In this document: piece after piece, positions 1 to 5,650 of the stretch
Position numbering within the stretch: the stretch's first letter is position 1
Layout: each line of letters opens with the position of its first letter
Source: Actinomycetota bacterium
Lineage (GTDB): Bacteria; Actinomycetota; Thermoleophilia; Solirubrobacterales; Thermoleophilaceae
Length of the DNA: 7,961 nt
Direction of reading: 5' to 3'
Assembly: GCA_005885165.1 (NCBI GenBank)
Contig: VAXR01000167.1
Coordinates: forward strand, 1 to 7,961
The notes under the pieces: model-generated
Databases searched by the model: none
Seen by the model: the letters and a program-made list of their open reading frames with translations, nothing else
Told to the model about the DNA's origin: nothing
Made by a program: the position numbers and the translations under genes

Positions 1-63
1 CATGGCGTGCGGCGATCATACCGAGGCGATTTTGCGGCCCGGTTTGGGGGATTAGGTGTCCCT

Positions 64-69
64 TAGACT
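64..69 (+). promoter_or_regulatory. Possible -10 element of a leaderless methyltransferase transcript
   Basis: TAGACT fits the TANNNT pattern of actinobacterial -10 boxes and ends six bases before the GTG start. Transcription would therefore begin at or next to the start codon. This agrees with the absence of a Shine-Dalgarno. No convincing -35 box lies at normal spacing, so the call rests on position and on the same arrangement at two other plus-strand genes here. Confidence 0.35.
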
Positions 70-75
70 CGGCCG

Positions 76-1080
76 GTGCGCGGCCTGAGCGGCGATCCGG
101 ACCCCTTCTACGACACGTTCGTCCTGCCGCTAGCGGCGCGCGCCGTCGTGGCCGGGATCACGCTCGGGGTGTTCGATTCGCTCGCAGCCGAGCCGGCTTC
201 GCCCGCGGAGCTGGCCGCCCGGCTCGGGCTCGATCCGCTCGGAGTGGACGCGCTTTGCACGGCGCTCGTCTCGCTCGGCTACCTGGAGCTCGAGGACGGG
301 AGGTGCCACGTCAGCGCGGGGGTCGCGCCGCGCGTGGTGAGGGGCGCGCCCGAGTCGATCGCCACGTTCGCCGGCGACTTCGGCGTGCACCACTGGGAGG
401 CGGTCGGCCTGCTGGAGCGCGTCGTGCGCCACGGCGAGACGGCCGCCTGGCACGACCGCGGCCCCGACGACCCCCTCTGGGAGGCGTACATCAACGGCCT
501 GTTCGAGCTATCCGCGGCCGAGCAGGAAGGCAACGCCGCCCTCGTGGACGTCGAGGCGCCGGAGCGGATGGTGGACGTCGCGGGCGGGCACGGGTCGTTC
601 GCCATGGCGATGTGCCGCCGGCATCCGGGGCTGCAGGCGACGGTGCTCGACCTTCCAGGTAGCGCGCAGATCGGGCGGCGCATCGTGGAGCGCGAGGGCT
701 ACGCCGACCGGGTCTCGTTCGCGGAGGGTGACGTGTTCGAACACGGCCTCGGCTCGGGCCTCGACGTCGTCTCCGTCTTCAACCTCATGCACCATCTGGC
801 GCCGGAGAAGGTGCTCGAGCTCATGCGGCTGGCGCGGGCGGCGCTCCGCCCGGGCGGCTGCCTCGTTATCGGGGACACGGAGCGGCCGGAGCCCGGCGCC
901 GACGTGAGCCAGGTCGGCGCGCTGACGGGGCTCGCGTACTACGTGGCGAGCCACGCGCGGACCTACACGCTCGCCGAGTACAGCGGCTGGCTACGAGAGG
1001 CCGGGTTCAGCGATGTCGAGGTGCACCGCAGCGATCCCTCGCCGTGGCGCGTGGTGATCGTCGCGAGCGCGCCGGGGTAA
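76..1080 (+). CDS. SAM-dependent O-methyltransferase, acetylserotonin/DnrK-like family
   Basis: The 334-residue product has the two-part layout of small-molecule O-methyltransferases. An N-terminal helical winged-helix dimerisation region (about residues 10-90, with AELAARLGLDPLGVDAL) precedes a Rossmann SAM-binding domain. Visible there are motif I VDVAGGHGS (166-174), the acidic LDLP after the second strand (191-194), GDVF (218-221), NLMHH (236-240) and LRPGG (257-261). His239 lies where related enzymes have the catalytic His of an LHDW motif, but the following Trp is replaced by Leu. The usual job is methyl transfer from SAM to a hydroxyl of a phenolic or polyketide-like substrate in the cytosol; the substrate cannot be told here. 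The GTG start is supported by the family-like N-terminus and by the absence of any in-frame Met before residue 165. No Shine-Dalgarno is visible. The gene stands alone, with no biosynthetic partners in the window. Confidence 0.85.
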   Translation: MRGLSGDPDPFYDTFVLPLAARAVVAGITLGVFDSLAAEPASPAELAARLGLDPLGVDALCTALVSLGYLELEDGRCHVSAGVAPRVVRGAPESIATFAGDFGVHHWEAVGLLERVVRHGETAAWHDRGPDDPLWEAYINGLFELSAAEQEGNAALVDVEAPERMVDVAGGHGSFAMAMCRRHPGLQATVLDLPGSAQIGRRIVEREGYADRVSFAEGDVFEHGLGSGLDVVSVFNLMHHLAPEKVLELMRLARAALRPGGCLVIGDTERPEPGADVSQVGALTGLAYYVASHARTYTLAEYSGWLREAGFSDVEVHRSDPSPWRVVIVASAPG

Positions 1081-1092
1081 CCGTTCTACGCA

Positions 1093-1119
1093 AGCCCGCC
1101 GGCGGCTTGCCGGCGGGCT
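1093..1119. terminator. Bidirectional hairpin between convergent genes
   Basis: A perfect 11-bp stem (AGCCCGCCGGC pairing with GCCGGCGGGCT) encloses a 5-base loop. It sits between the stop of the methyltransferase (1080) and the stop of the convergent secreted-protein gene (1139). Neither side has a real T-tract; the plus side continues CGCGAGTCTTCC. Its position and strength suggest it ends transcripts from both directions, as GC-rich actinobacterial terminators without a U-run are thought to do. Confidence 0.8.
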
Positions 1120-1138
1120 CGCGAGTCTTCCTGGGTTG

Positions 1139-1804
1139 CTACTTGAGGCCCTGGTAGTCGTACCAGCAGTTCGTCCCCAAGGAGTTGATGCCGAGCGTGA
1201 AGTCGATCCACACACGCGCTCCGCTTGGCGCCTCGAGGCTGACCCTCTCGTCGTCTTCGGTCTGAGGCATTGTGTCCGCGCTTTGTGTGGCGACGCTCTG
1301 CTTCGTCCCGGCGGTGGGTTGGACGGCGCTCTCCAGGACCGAGTTTGCCTCGGTCGAGGACGCGTCGAGCGACCAGCTGAAACCCGAGACACCCTCATCC
1401 TTACACGTGAACTCGATGGTGAACGGACCGGATTTGTACGCAGTGACGGTGTTCCCGGTAGGCGTCCCCGTCACCTTGACGACAGGAGAGGTGAAGATCC
1501 GGGGCGCCGGCGCGAAAGCGGTCGGCAGCTTGCCGCCGAGCTTATCCGCGTTTACGGCGGTGGGCACCTTCCCGAGCTTCGAGAGGTTGATCTGCGTGCC
1601 GGTGATCGTGTGACCCTGCAGGCGATTACCGGACACCGAGTGCTTCTTCAGGCGATTGCCGGACAGCGACTTCTTCTTGATTATCTCGTTGCCCTCGAAC
1701 GGGCCGAACCCCGCGGCGGCGGCCGTGCCGCCAAGCGAGACGACGAGCGCGACCAGCGCAACGGCCATCGCCGGACTGGGCTTGCGTAAGCGCAGCCTAG
1801 ACAT
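1139..1804 (-). CDS. Secreted protein with short N-terminal repeats, unknown function
   Basis: The 221-residue product starts with a basic stretch (RLRLRK) and a hydrophobic core (about 12-31, AVALVALVVSLGGTAAAA), which reads as a Sec signal peptide or N-terminal anchor. Then come ten-residue repeats, SLSGNRLKKH, SVSGNRLQGH and TITGTQINLS (46-75), a VNADKLGGK segment (84-92) and a C-terminal domain of mixed beta character. Its only two cysteines (134 and 213) could form a disulfide outside the cell. I recall many exported proteins with this kind of N-terminus and N-A-x-x-L-G-G segment in Thermoleophilia genomes, but no function. The start at 1804 is chosen over the upstream ATG at 1831 because AGGAGG lies five or six bases before it and the signal sequence begins there. 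Confidence 0.75.
   Translation of the reverse strand: MSRLRLRKPSPAMAVALVALVVSLGGTAAAAGFGPFEGNEIIKKKSLSGNRLKKHSVSGNRLQGHTITGTQINLSKLGKVPTAVNADKLGGKLPTAFAPAPRIFTSPVVKVTGTPTGNTVTAYKSGPFTIEFTCKDEGVSGFSWSLDASSTEANSVLESAVQPTAGTKQSVATQSADTMPQTEDDERVSLEAPSGARVWIDFTLGINSLGTNCWYDYQGLK
1619..1678 (-). repeat. Two tandem 30-bp repeats coding the ten-residue motif
   Basis: Units 1619-1648 and 1649-1678 each begin CAGGCGATT and match at 26 of 30 positions by eye. They encode the SGNRLKKH and SGNRLQGH repeats of the secreted protein. The period is in frame, so copy number could change without breaking the gene. A third, more diverged unit is recognisable in the protein but hardly in the DNA. Confidence 0.75.
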
Positions 1805-1808
1805 GTGT

Positions 1809-1816
1809 CCCTCCTC
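1809..1816 (-). promoter_or_regulatory. Strong Shine-Dalgarno deciding the start of the secreted protein
   Basis: The minus strand reads GAGGAGGG followed by four bases and ATG at 1804. This contains a perfect AGGAGG and sets the start at 1804 rather than 1831. Confidence 0.8.
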
Positions 1817-1862
1817 TTGAGTTTCGGGCACCTCCGCCCCCGTGGGCCCGATGCTGAGTGCG

Positions 1863-1892
1863 AGTCTCTTCGAAGCGTGACCCTTGTGTCAA
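1863..1892 (-). promoter_or_regulatory. Possible promoter of the secreted-protein gene
   Basis: On the minus strand a perfect consensus -35, TTGACA (1887-1892), is followed after 18 bases by the weak -10 candidate GAGACT (1863-1868). Transcription would start near 1856 and leave a leader of about 50 bases containing the Shine-Dalgarno. The -35 box lies inside the palindrome at 1880-1896, so a protein bound there should block this promoter. The poor -10 keeps confidence low. Confidence 0.35.
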
Positions 1893-1896
1893 GGGT
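1880..1896. promoter_or_regulatory. Perfect palindrome in a divergent promoter region, candidate operator
   Basis: ACCCTTG and CAAGGGT form a perfect 7-bp inverted repeat around the 3-base spacer TGT. It lies in the 115-bp region between the divergent secreted-protein gene (start 1804) and the SDR gene (start 1920). It overlaps the -35 candidates of both, so one dimeric regulator could control both genes. Only the sequence supports this; the binding protein is unknown. Confidence 0.5.
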
Positions 1897-1905
1897 TCGC
1901 GCGAC

Positions 1906-1911
1906 TAGGCT
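1906..1911 (+). promoter_or_regulatory. Possible -10 element of a leaderless SDR transcript
   Basis: TAGGCT ends eight bases before the ATG at 1920. A partial -35, TTGTGT (1884-1889), lies 16 bases upstream, inside the palindrome. No Shine-Dalgarno precedes the ATG, which fits a leaderless or nearly leaderless message. Confidence 0.4.
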
Positions 1912-1919
1912 CCGGCCGC

Positions 1920-2795
1920 ATGATCCTGGTGACCGGCGCGACAGGGAACGTCGGGTCCGCGCTGCTGCGCCAGCTGGTGGCCTCGGGCGCGCGCGTGCGC
2001 TGCCTGGTGCGCGATCCGCGGCGACTCGGGCCCGAACGCGTACGCGTGCAGATCGCGCTCGGCGACCTGGCCGAGCCGTTCTCGTTCCGGAACGCCCTGC
2101 GGGGGGTCGACACGGTTGTGCACCTCGCCGCCGCCATCCGCGACCAGCCGCGCGCGTCGCTCGAGGAGCTGAACGCGGTGGCCACGCTCCGCCTCCTGCG
2201 CGCCGCCGAGCGCGCCGGCGTCGAGCGGTTCCTGTTCTTCTCCGCGCTGGGCGCGTCGCTCACCTCGAGGGCGCCGTTCTTCAGGGCCAAGGCGCTGGCC
2301 GAGCGCTCGGTCGAGAGCTCCCCGCTCCAGACGGTGGTGTTCGCGCCGTCGATCGTGTACTCGCCGCTCGATCCCTGGATTCGCCTGCTCGAGCGGCTGT
2401 CGCTGCTCCCCGCTATGCCGATCTCGGGTTCGGGACGCGCGCTCTACCAGCCGATCTGGGCGGACGACGCGGCGGCGTGCGTCACGGCAGTGCTCGAAGG
2501 GCGCGGCAACGACAGAACGAAGATCGAGCTGGCCGGCCCGGAGACCCTCTCCTACGACGACATTGCGCGGGAGATCCTCCGCGCGCTCCACCGCCGGCGC
2601 CGCCTCCTTCACGTCCCGCTGCCGGTCGTCCGGGCGGGCCTCACCGCCCTCGCGGGAGCGGCGCGCCAAACAGCCTTCGCAACCTGGGAGGAGGCCGAGC
2701 TGATGGAGATCCCGATGACCACGCCGCGCGGGACCGCGGACGCCGAGGCCCTGGGCGTCAACCCGCGGCCGATGCGCGCGGTGCTCGGCGCCTGA
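1920..2795 (+). CDS. NAD(P)-binding atypical SDR, NmrA/NDUFA9-like
   Basis: The 291-residue product begins directly with a nucleotide-binding Rossmann motif, GATGNVG (6-12). It continues with LVRDP (29-33), GDL (48-50), a VVHLAA strand (66-71), FFSALGAS (106-113) and APSIVY (142-147). This pattern is typical of atypical extended SDRs of the NmrA-like and complex I NDUFA9-like groups. The active-site YxxxK of classical SDRs appears as FFRAK (120-124), so the Tyr is Phe. Many relatives with that change bind NAD(P) without clear dehydrogenase activity and act as redox sensors, assembly factors or quinone-linked proteins; which applies here is unknown. ATG 1920 is preferred over the upstream TTG at 1884 because it puts the Rossmann fold at the N-terminus. 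The gene is monocistronic and converges on groEL. Confidence 0.85.
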   Translation: MILVTGATGNVGSALLRQLVASGARVRCLVRDPRRLGPERVRVQIALGDLAEPFSFRNALRGVDTVVHLAAAIRDQPRASLEELNAVATLRLLRAAERAGVERFLFFSALGASLTSRAPFFRAKALAERSVESSPLQTVVFAPSIVYSPLDPWIRLLERLSLLPAMPISGSGRALYQPIWADDAAACVTAVLEGRGNDRTKIELAGPETLSYDDIAREILRALHRRRRLLHVPLPVVRAGLTALAGAARQTAFATWEEAELMEIPMTTPRGTADAEALGVNPRPMRAVLGA

Positions 2796-2802
2796 ACGAC
2801 GA

Positions 2803-2829
2803 AGGGCCCGGCCGTGCTGGCCGGGCCCT
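2803..2829. terminator. Hairpin terminator between the SDR gene and groEL
   Basis: A perfect 11-bp stem (AGGGCCCGGCC pairing with GGCCGGGCCCT) with a 5-base loop begins seven bases after the SDR stop and ends 26 bases beyond the groEL stop. On the minus strand it is followed by TTCGTCGTT, a partial T-rich tail, so it should work best for groESL. It probably also ends the SDR transcript. Confidence 0.85.
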
Positions 2830-2855
2830 CCGGAACACCTGGGTCCTGGACGGAC

Positions 2856-4412
2856 CTACATCATCCCGTCCATCCCGCCGGGCATGGCGGGCATGGGCTC
2901 CTTCTCAGGCATCTCCGCGACGATCGCCTCGGTGGTGAGGATGTTCTTGGCGATCGACGCCGCGTTCTGAAGCGCCGAACGCGTGACCATCGCCGGGTCG
3001 ATCACGCCGTCCGCAACCAGGTCCACGATCTCGCCGCTCTCGGCGTTCAGACCGTGGCCTACCTTGGCCTTGCGCACGTCGTTGACGACGACCGAACCCT
3101 CGAGGCCCGCGTTCTCGGCGAGCTGCCGGACCGGCTCCTCCAGCGCGCGGAGGATGATCCGCCCGCCGGTCTGCTCGTCGCCCTCGAGGGCGTCGAGCTT
3201 GATGGACTTGGCAGCGCGGAGGAGGGCGACGCCGCCGCCGGGGACGATGCCCTCCTCGAGGGCCGCCCTCGTGGCCTGGAGCGCGTCCTCGACGCGGTGC
3301 TTCTTCTCCTTCATCTCGGTCTCGGTGGCGGCGTCGAAGTCCGAGTCGGTGTTCTCGATCTCGTTCTTGATCTGGTTGATGCGGCCCTTGATGGCGTCGC
3401 TCTCACCGGCCCCGTCGATAATCGTCGTGGTGTCCTTCGCGACGACCACGCGGCGGGCGTGGCCGAGCTGCGAGAGCTGCGTGTTCTCGAGCTTGAGGCC
3501 CATCTCCTCGGTGATCACCTCGCCGCCGGTCAGGATCGCGATGTCCTCGAGCATCCGCTTGCGGCGGTCGCCGAAGCCCGGCGCCTTGACCGCGACGCCG
3601 GTGAAAGTGCCGCGCAGCTTGTTCACCACCAGCGTGGCGAGCGACTCGCCCTCCACGTCCTCGGCGATGATCAGGATCGGCTTTCCGGACTGGATGACCT
3701 GCTCGAGCACCGGCAGGATGTCCCGAACCGACCCGATCTTCTGATTCGCGATCAGCATGTACGGGTCCTCGAGGACGGCCTCCATGCGGTCCTGGTCGGT
3801 GACCATGTACGGCGAGATGTAGCCCTTGTCGAACTGCATGCCCTCGGTGAACTCAAGGTCCATGCCGAAGGTCTGGCCCTCCTCGACGTTCACCACGCCG
3901 TCCTTGCCGACCTTCTCGATCGCGTCGGCGATCACGTCGCCGATCTCGTCGTCGGCCGCCGAGATCGCCGCGACGCGCGCGATCTGGTCCTTGCCCGAGA
4001 CCTCCTTCGACTGTTCGCGGATGTTGTCCACGACCTGGTCGACCGACTTCTCGATCCCGCGCTTGAGCGCGAGCGGGTTGGCCCCCGCGGCCACGTTCTT
4101 GAGGCCCTGCCGAACGATCGTCTGGGCTAGGACAGTGGCCGTGGTGGTGCCGTCGCCGGCGACGTCGTTGGTCGCCGTCGCCACCTCGCGCACGAGCTGG
4201 GCGCCTTGGTTCTTGAAGACGTCCTCGACCTCGATCTCACGCGCGATCGTGACGCCGTCGTTGGTGATGGTGGGCGCGCCGAACTTCTTGTCGAGGACCA
4301 CGTAGCGGCCCTTCGGGCCGAGCGTGACCTTCACGGCGTTGGCCACGGCGTCGACGCCGGCTTCTAGCGCGGCGCGCGCCTCCTGGTCGTACTTGAGCTC
4401 CTTGTGAGCCAT
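2856..4412 (-). CDS. groEL: Chaperonin GroEL with a 21-residue internal gap
   Basis: GroEL forms the double-ring ATP-driven folding chamber capped by GroES. The 518-residue product matches the family nearly throughout: KVTLGPKGR near the N-terminus, the ATP-site GDGTTT (around 85-90), SPYMV, IIAEDVEGE, KAPGFGDRRK, KDTTTIIDG, GGGVALLR and a Met/Gly tail ending GGMDGMM. The catalytic Asp398 of E. coli corresponds to Asp376, in RVEDAL. The oddity is the join SDFD-AATETEMKEKK after Asp360. Other GroELs have about 21 more residues here (REKLQER...GGVAVIKVG, E. coli 362-382), which end the apical domain and carry the Gly374-Gly375 hinge. This gap alone explains the length below about 540. ATG 4412 gives the canonical N-terminus and follows GGAGGAA by eight bases; the extension to 4499 overlaps groES. 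The gene is cotranscribed with groES, 31 bases downstream. Confidence 0.95.
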   Translation of the reverse strand: MAHKELKYDQEARAALEAGVDAVANAVKVTLGPKGRYVVLDKKFGAPTITNDGVTIAREIEVEDVFKNQGAQLVREVATATNDVAGDGTTTATVLAQTIVRQGLKNVAAGANPLALKRGIEKSVDQVVDNIREQSKEVSGKDQIARVAAISAADDEIGDVIADAIEKVGKDGVVNVEEGQTFGMDLEFTEGMQFDKGYISPYMVTDQDRMEAVLEDPYMLIANQKIGSVRDILPVLEQVIQSGKPILIIAEDVEGESLATLVVNKLRGTFTGVAVKAPGFGDRRKRMLEDIAILTGGEVITEEMGLKLENTQLSQLGHARRVVVAKDTTTIIDGAGESDAIKGRINQIKNEIENTDSDFDAATETEMKEKKHRVEDALQATRAALEEGIVPGGGVALLRAAKSIKLDALEGDEQTGGRIILRALEEPVRQLAENAGLEGSVVVNDVRKAKVGHGLNAESGEIVDLVADGVIDPAMVTRSALQNAASIAKNILTTEAIVAEMPEKEPMPAMPGGMDGMM

Positions 4413-4420
4413 TTCTCTTG

Positions 4421-4427
4421 TTCCTCC
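4421..4427 (-). promoter_or_regulatory. groEL Shine-Dalgarno
   Basis: GGAGGAA on the minus strand sits eight bases before the ATG at 4412. It fixes the groEL start and allows strong independent initiation on the shared groESL message. Confidence 0.85.
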
Positions 4428-4443
4428 GTCTGGTTTAAGGGGG

Positions 4444-4734
4444 CTAGGCGACCTTCGCGAGGACGTCGGATTCGCGAAGGACGAGCAGGTCCTCGCCATC
4501 GACCGAGATCTCAGTGCCGCCGTACTTCGAATAGAGGACCTCGTCGCCCTCGGACACGTCGAGCGGCGTCCGCTTGCCGGTTTCCTCGCTGACCTTCCCG
4601 TCGCCCACGGCGAGCACCTTGCCGCGCTGGGGCTTTTCCTTGGCGGTGTCGGGAAGGACGATGCCGCTCGCGGTGGTCTCCTCCTCCTCCACCGCCTGGA
4701 CGATCAGCCGATCGCCGAGTGGCTTGAGCTTCAT
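4444..4734 (-). CDS. groES: Co-chaperonin GroES
   Basis: The 96-residue product is a full-length GroES, the seven-membered lid of the GroEL chamber. It starts MKLKPLGDRLIV and has the mobile loop (about 17-35, EEETTASGIVLPDTAKEK) whose hydrophobic IVL contacts the GroEL apical domain. The family segments GKVLAVG, GDEVLYSKYGGTEI and LLVLRESDVLA follow in order. ATG 4734 is chosen because it gives the canonical N-terminus and is preceded by GGAGGTT at a six-base spacing. The longer frame to 4806 would run across the CIRCE operator and -10 box. The gene is first in the groES-groEL operon. Unlike its partner it shows no gap or missing motif. Confidence 0.97.
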   Translation of the reverse strand: MKLKPLGDRLIVQAVEEEETTASGIVLPDTAKEKPQRGKVLAVGDGKVSEETGKRTPLDVSEGDEVLYSKYGGTEISVDGEDLLVLRESDVLAKVA

Positions 4735-4740
4735 TGGCGT

Positions 4741-4747
4741 AACCTCC
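4741..4747 (-). promoter_or_regulatory. groES Shine-Dalgarno
   Basis: GGAGGTT on the minus strand lies six bases upstream of the ATG at 4734. It decides that start over the upstream in-frame codon at 4806. Confidence 0.85.
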
Positions 4748-4772
4748 GTTAAGCCGGTCTCAGAATTTCGGG

Positions 4773-4799
4773 TTGGCACTCTACCATCGAGAGTGCCAA
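4773..4799. promoter_or_regulatory. CIRCE operator (HrcA binding site)
   Basis: TTGGCACTC-N9-GAGTGCCAA is a perfect 9-9-9 inverted repeat. It differs from the classical TTAGCACTC-N9-GAGTGCTAA by one compensated base pair. HrcA represses class I heat-shock operons through this element and releases it when GroEL is busy with unfolded protein. It covers the -10 box and most of the spacer of the groES promoter, so bound repressor would exclude RNA polymerase. hrcA itself is not in the window. Confidence 0.95.
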
Positions 4800-4806
4800 G
4801 TGCCAA
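4778..4806 (-). promoter_or_regulatory. groESL promoter, SigA-type
   Basis: On the minus strand TTGGCA (4801-4806, five of six consensus) and TAGAGT (4778-4783, four of six) are separated by exactly 17 bases. The predicted start is near 4771, giving a leader of about 37 bases that contains the groES Shine-Dalgarno. The promoter begins 14 bases after the ASCH stop codon, so groESL has its own promoter even if read-through from upstream genes occurs. Confidence 0.85.
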
Positions 4807-4819
4807 CGGGAATCTGGCT

Positions 4820-5218
4820 CTAGTTCTGGGTCGGCGCGCCGGGCGAGAGGCGCTCCGAGATCTCCTCGGGCCGCTCGAGGATCGCCGAGAAGCGGACGAC
4901 CGTGACGACGTCGTCCTGCGAGACCTCGCGGCCGTAGATCTGCTCGAGGAAGTGCACGGTCTCCTCGAGGCGGCGGAACTCCGGGTTGTCGTGCTCGATG
5001 TCCCTCGGCGAGAGCTCCCGCACCCGCTTGACCTCGACGGCGTCGATCACCGCCTCGAAGATCTTCTCGCGCGGCGCGTGCTGGAAGCCCACGGTGATCA
5101 GGACCACGTGCCCCTTGCGGTACTTGGCGCTCTTGTCGCCAAGCCGGATCGTCGCGGTCTTGCGCCCGCGCTTGAGCTGATCGACGAACACCGGCGAGTA
5201 GAAGTTCAGGACGTACAC
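4820..5218 (-). CDS. ASCH-domain protein, YqfB-like
   Basis: The 132-residue product carries an ASCH (PUA-like) fold. LNFYSPVFVDQLKRGRKTATIRL (4-26) has the GRKTxTIR signature, followed by a strand region at 36-44 (GHVVLITVG). E. coli YqfB, an amidohydrolase acting on N4-acetylcytidine, has Lys21, Thr24 and Glu74 as key residues. Lys20 and Thr23 here match the first two; Asp77 in EHDN may take the place of Glu74, though the spacing differs. Many ASCH proteins have no known activity and may bind RNA or modified nucleosides, so the enzyme role is an inference. The start is GTG, and no clear Shine-Dalgarno is present. It follows the Nudix stop by 12 bases, which points to coupled translation in the same operon. 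Confidence 0.8.
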   Translation of the reverse strand: MYVLNFYSPVFVDQLKRGRKTATIRLGDKSAKYRKGHVVLITVGFQHAPREKIFEAVIDAVEVKRVRELSPRDIEHDNPEFRRLEETVHFLEQIYGREVSQDDVVTVVRFSAILERPEEISERLSPGAPTQN

Positions 5219-5230
5219 GGCGGCCGGAGA

Positions 5231-5650
5231 CTATCGGCCTGCGCTCAGCGCGGAAAGGGCGGCCTCGGCCATCTCGCGCTCGCCCCGATAGCTCAGGAGG
5301 CGGGGCGCATCCTCGAGCGGAACCCACTCCGCCGAGTCGACCTCGAAGTCGTGATCGCGCACGCTCCCCGAGCGGTAGCGGAAGAGGAAGAAGCTCACGA
5401 CCTTCATCACCCGGTCGCCGTCGCGGCTGTACCAGTACTTCACGTCGCCGAGCTTCTCGACCAGCCGGCCGTCGATCCCGGCCTCCTCGCGCAGCTCGCG
5501 GGTGGCGGCGTCGGCGGCGCTCTCGCCGGGGTCGATGTGGCCCTTGGGCAGGGCAAGGACCCTCCCGTCCTTCACCCGCACGGCGGCCACGAACTCGCGT
5601 CCCCTGAACCGCCGCAGCGCCAGACCTCCCGCCGAGAACTCGCGGATCAC
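5231..5650 (-). CDS. Nudix hydrolase
   Basis: The 139-residue product has a complete Nudix box from Gly37 to Ile59 (GHIDPGE, then REL-REEAGI), fitting GX5EX7REUXEEXGU. The metal-binding glutamates are at 52, 55 and 56. Nudix enzymes cleave nucleoside diphosphates linked to another group, such as oxidised nucleotides, dinucleoside polyphosphates or ADP-ribose. The LPKGHIDPGES run and the KYWYSRDGDRVMKVVSFFLF strand pair resemble the diadenosine-polyphosphate-type branch, but the substrate cannot be fixed from sequence. The GTG start overlaps the TGA of the upstream PCMT gene in GTGA (5647-5650), indicating translational coupling. The ASCH gene follows 12 bases downstream. A cytosolic nucleotide-sanitising role is likely. 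Confidence 0.92.
   Translation of the reverse strand: MIREFSAGGLALRRFRGREFVAAVRVKDGRVLALPKGHIDPGESAADAATRELREEAGIDGRLVEKLGDVKYWYSRDGDRVMKVVSFFLFRYRSGSVRDHDFEVDSAEWVPLEDAPRLLSYRGEREMAEAALSALSAGR

Noticed and set aside
1877..1893. A CRP-type site (GTGA-N6-TGTCA) near the SDR promoter
   Set aside because: The right half does not match TCACA; the 7-bp perfect palindrome explains the sequence better.
1805..2938. A 377-codon plus-strand frame overlapping the SDR gene
   Set aside because: It is Arg/Ala/Pro-rich out-of-frame reading of the SDR gene, and it runs through the terminator into groEL.
2814..4130. A 438-codon open frame on the plus strand opposite groEL
   Set aside because: It is a high-GC shadow of groEL; its composition is skewed to Leu, Asp, Arg and Val with no domain, and groEL is certain.
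4413..4499. Upstream extension of groEL into groES
   Set aside because: The canonical N-terminus MAHKELKYD starts at 4412 after a strong Shine-Dalgarno; the extension is groES read out of frame.
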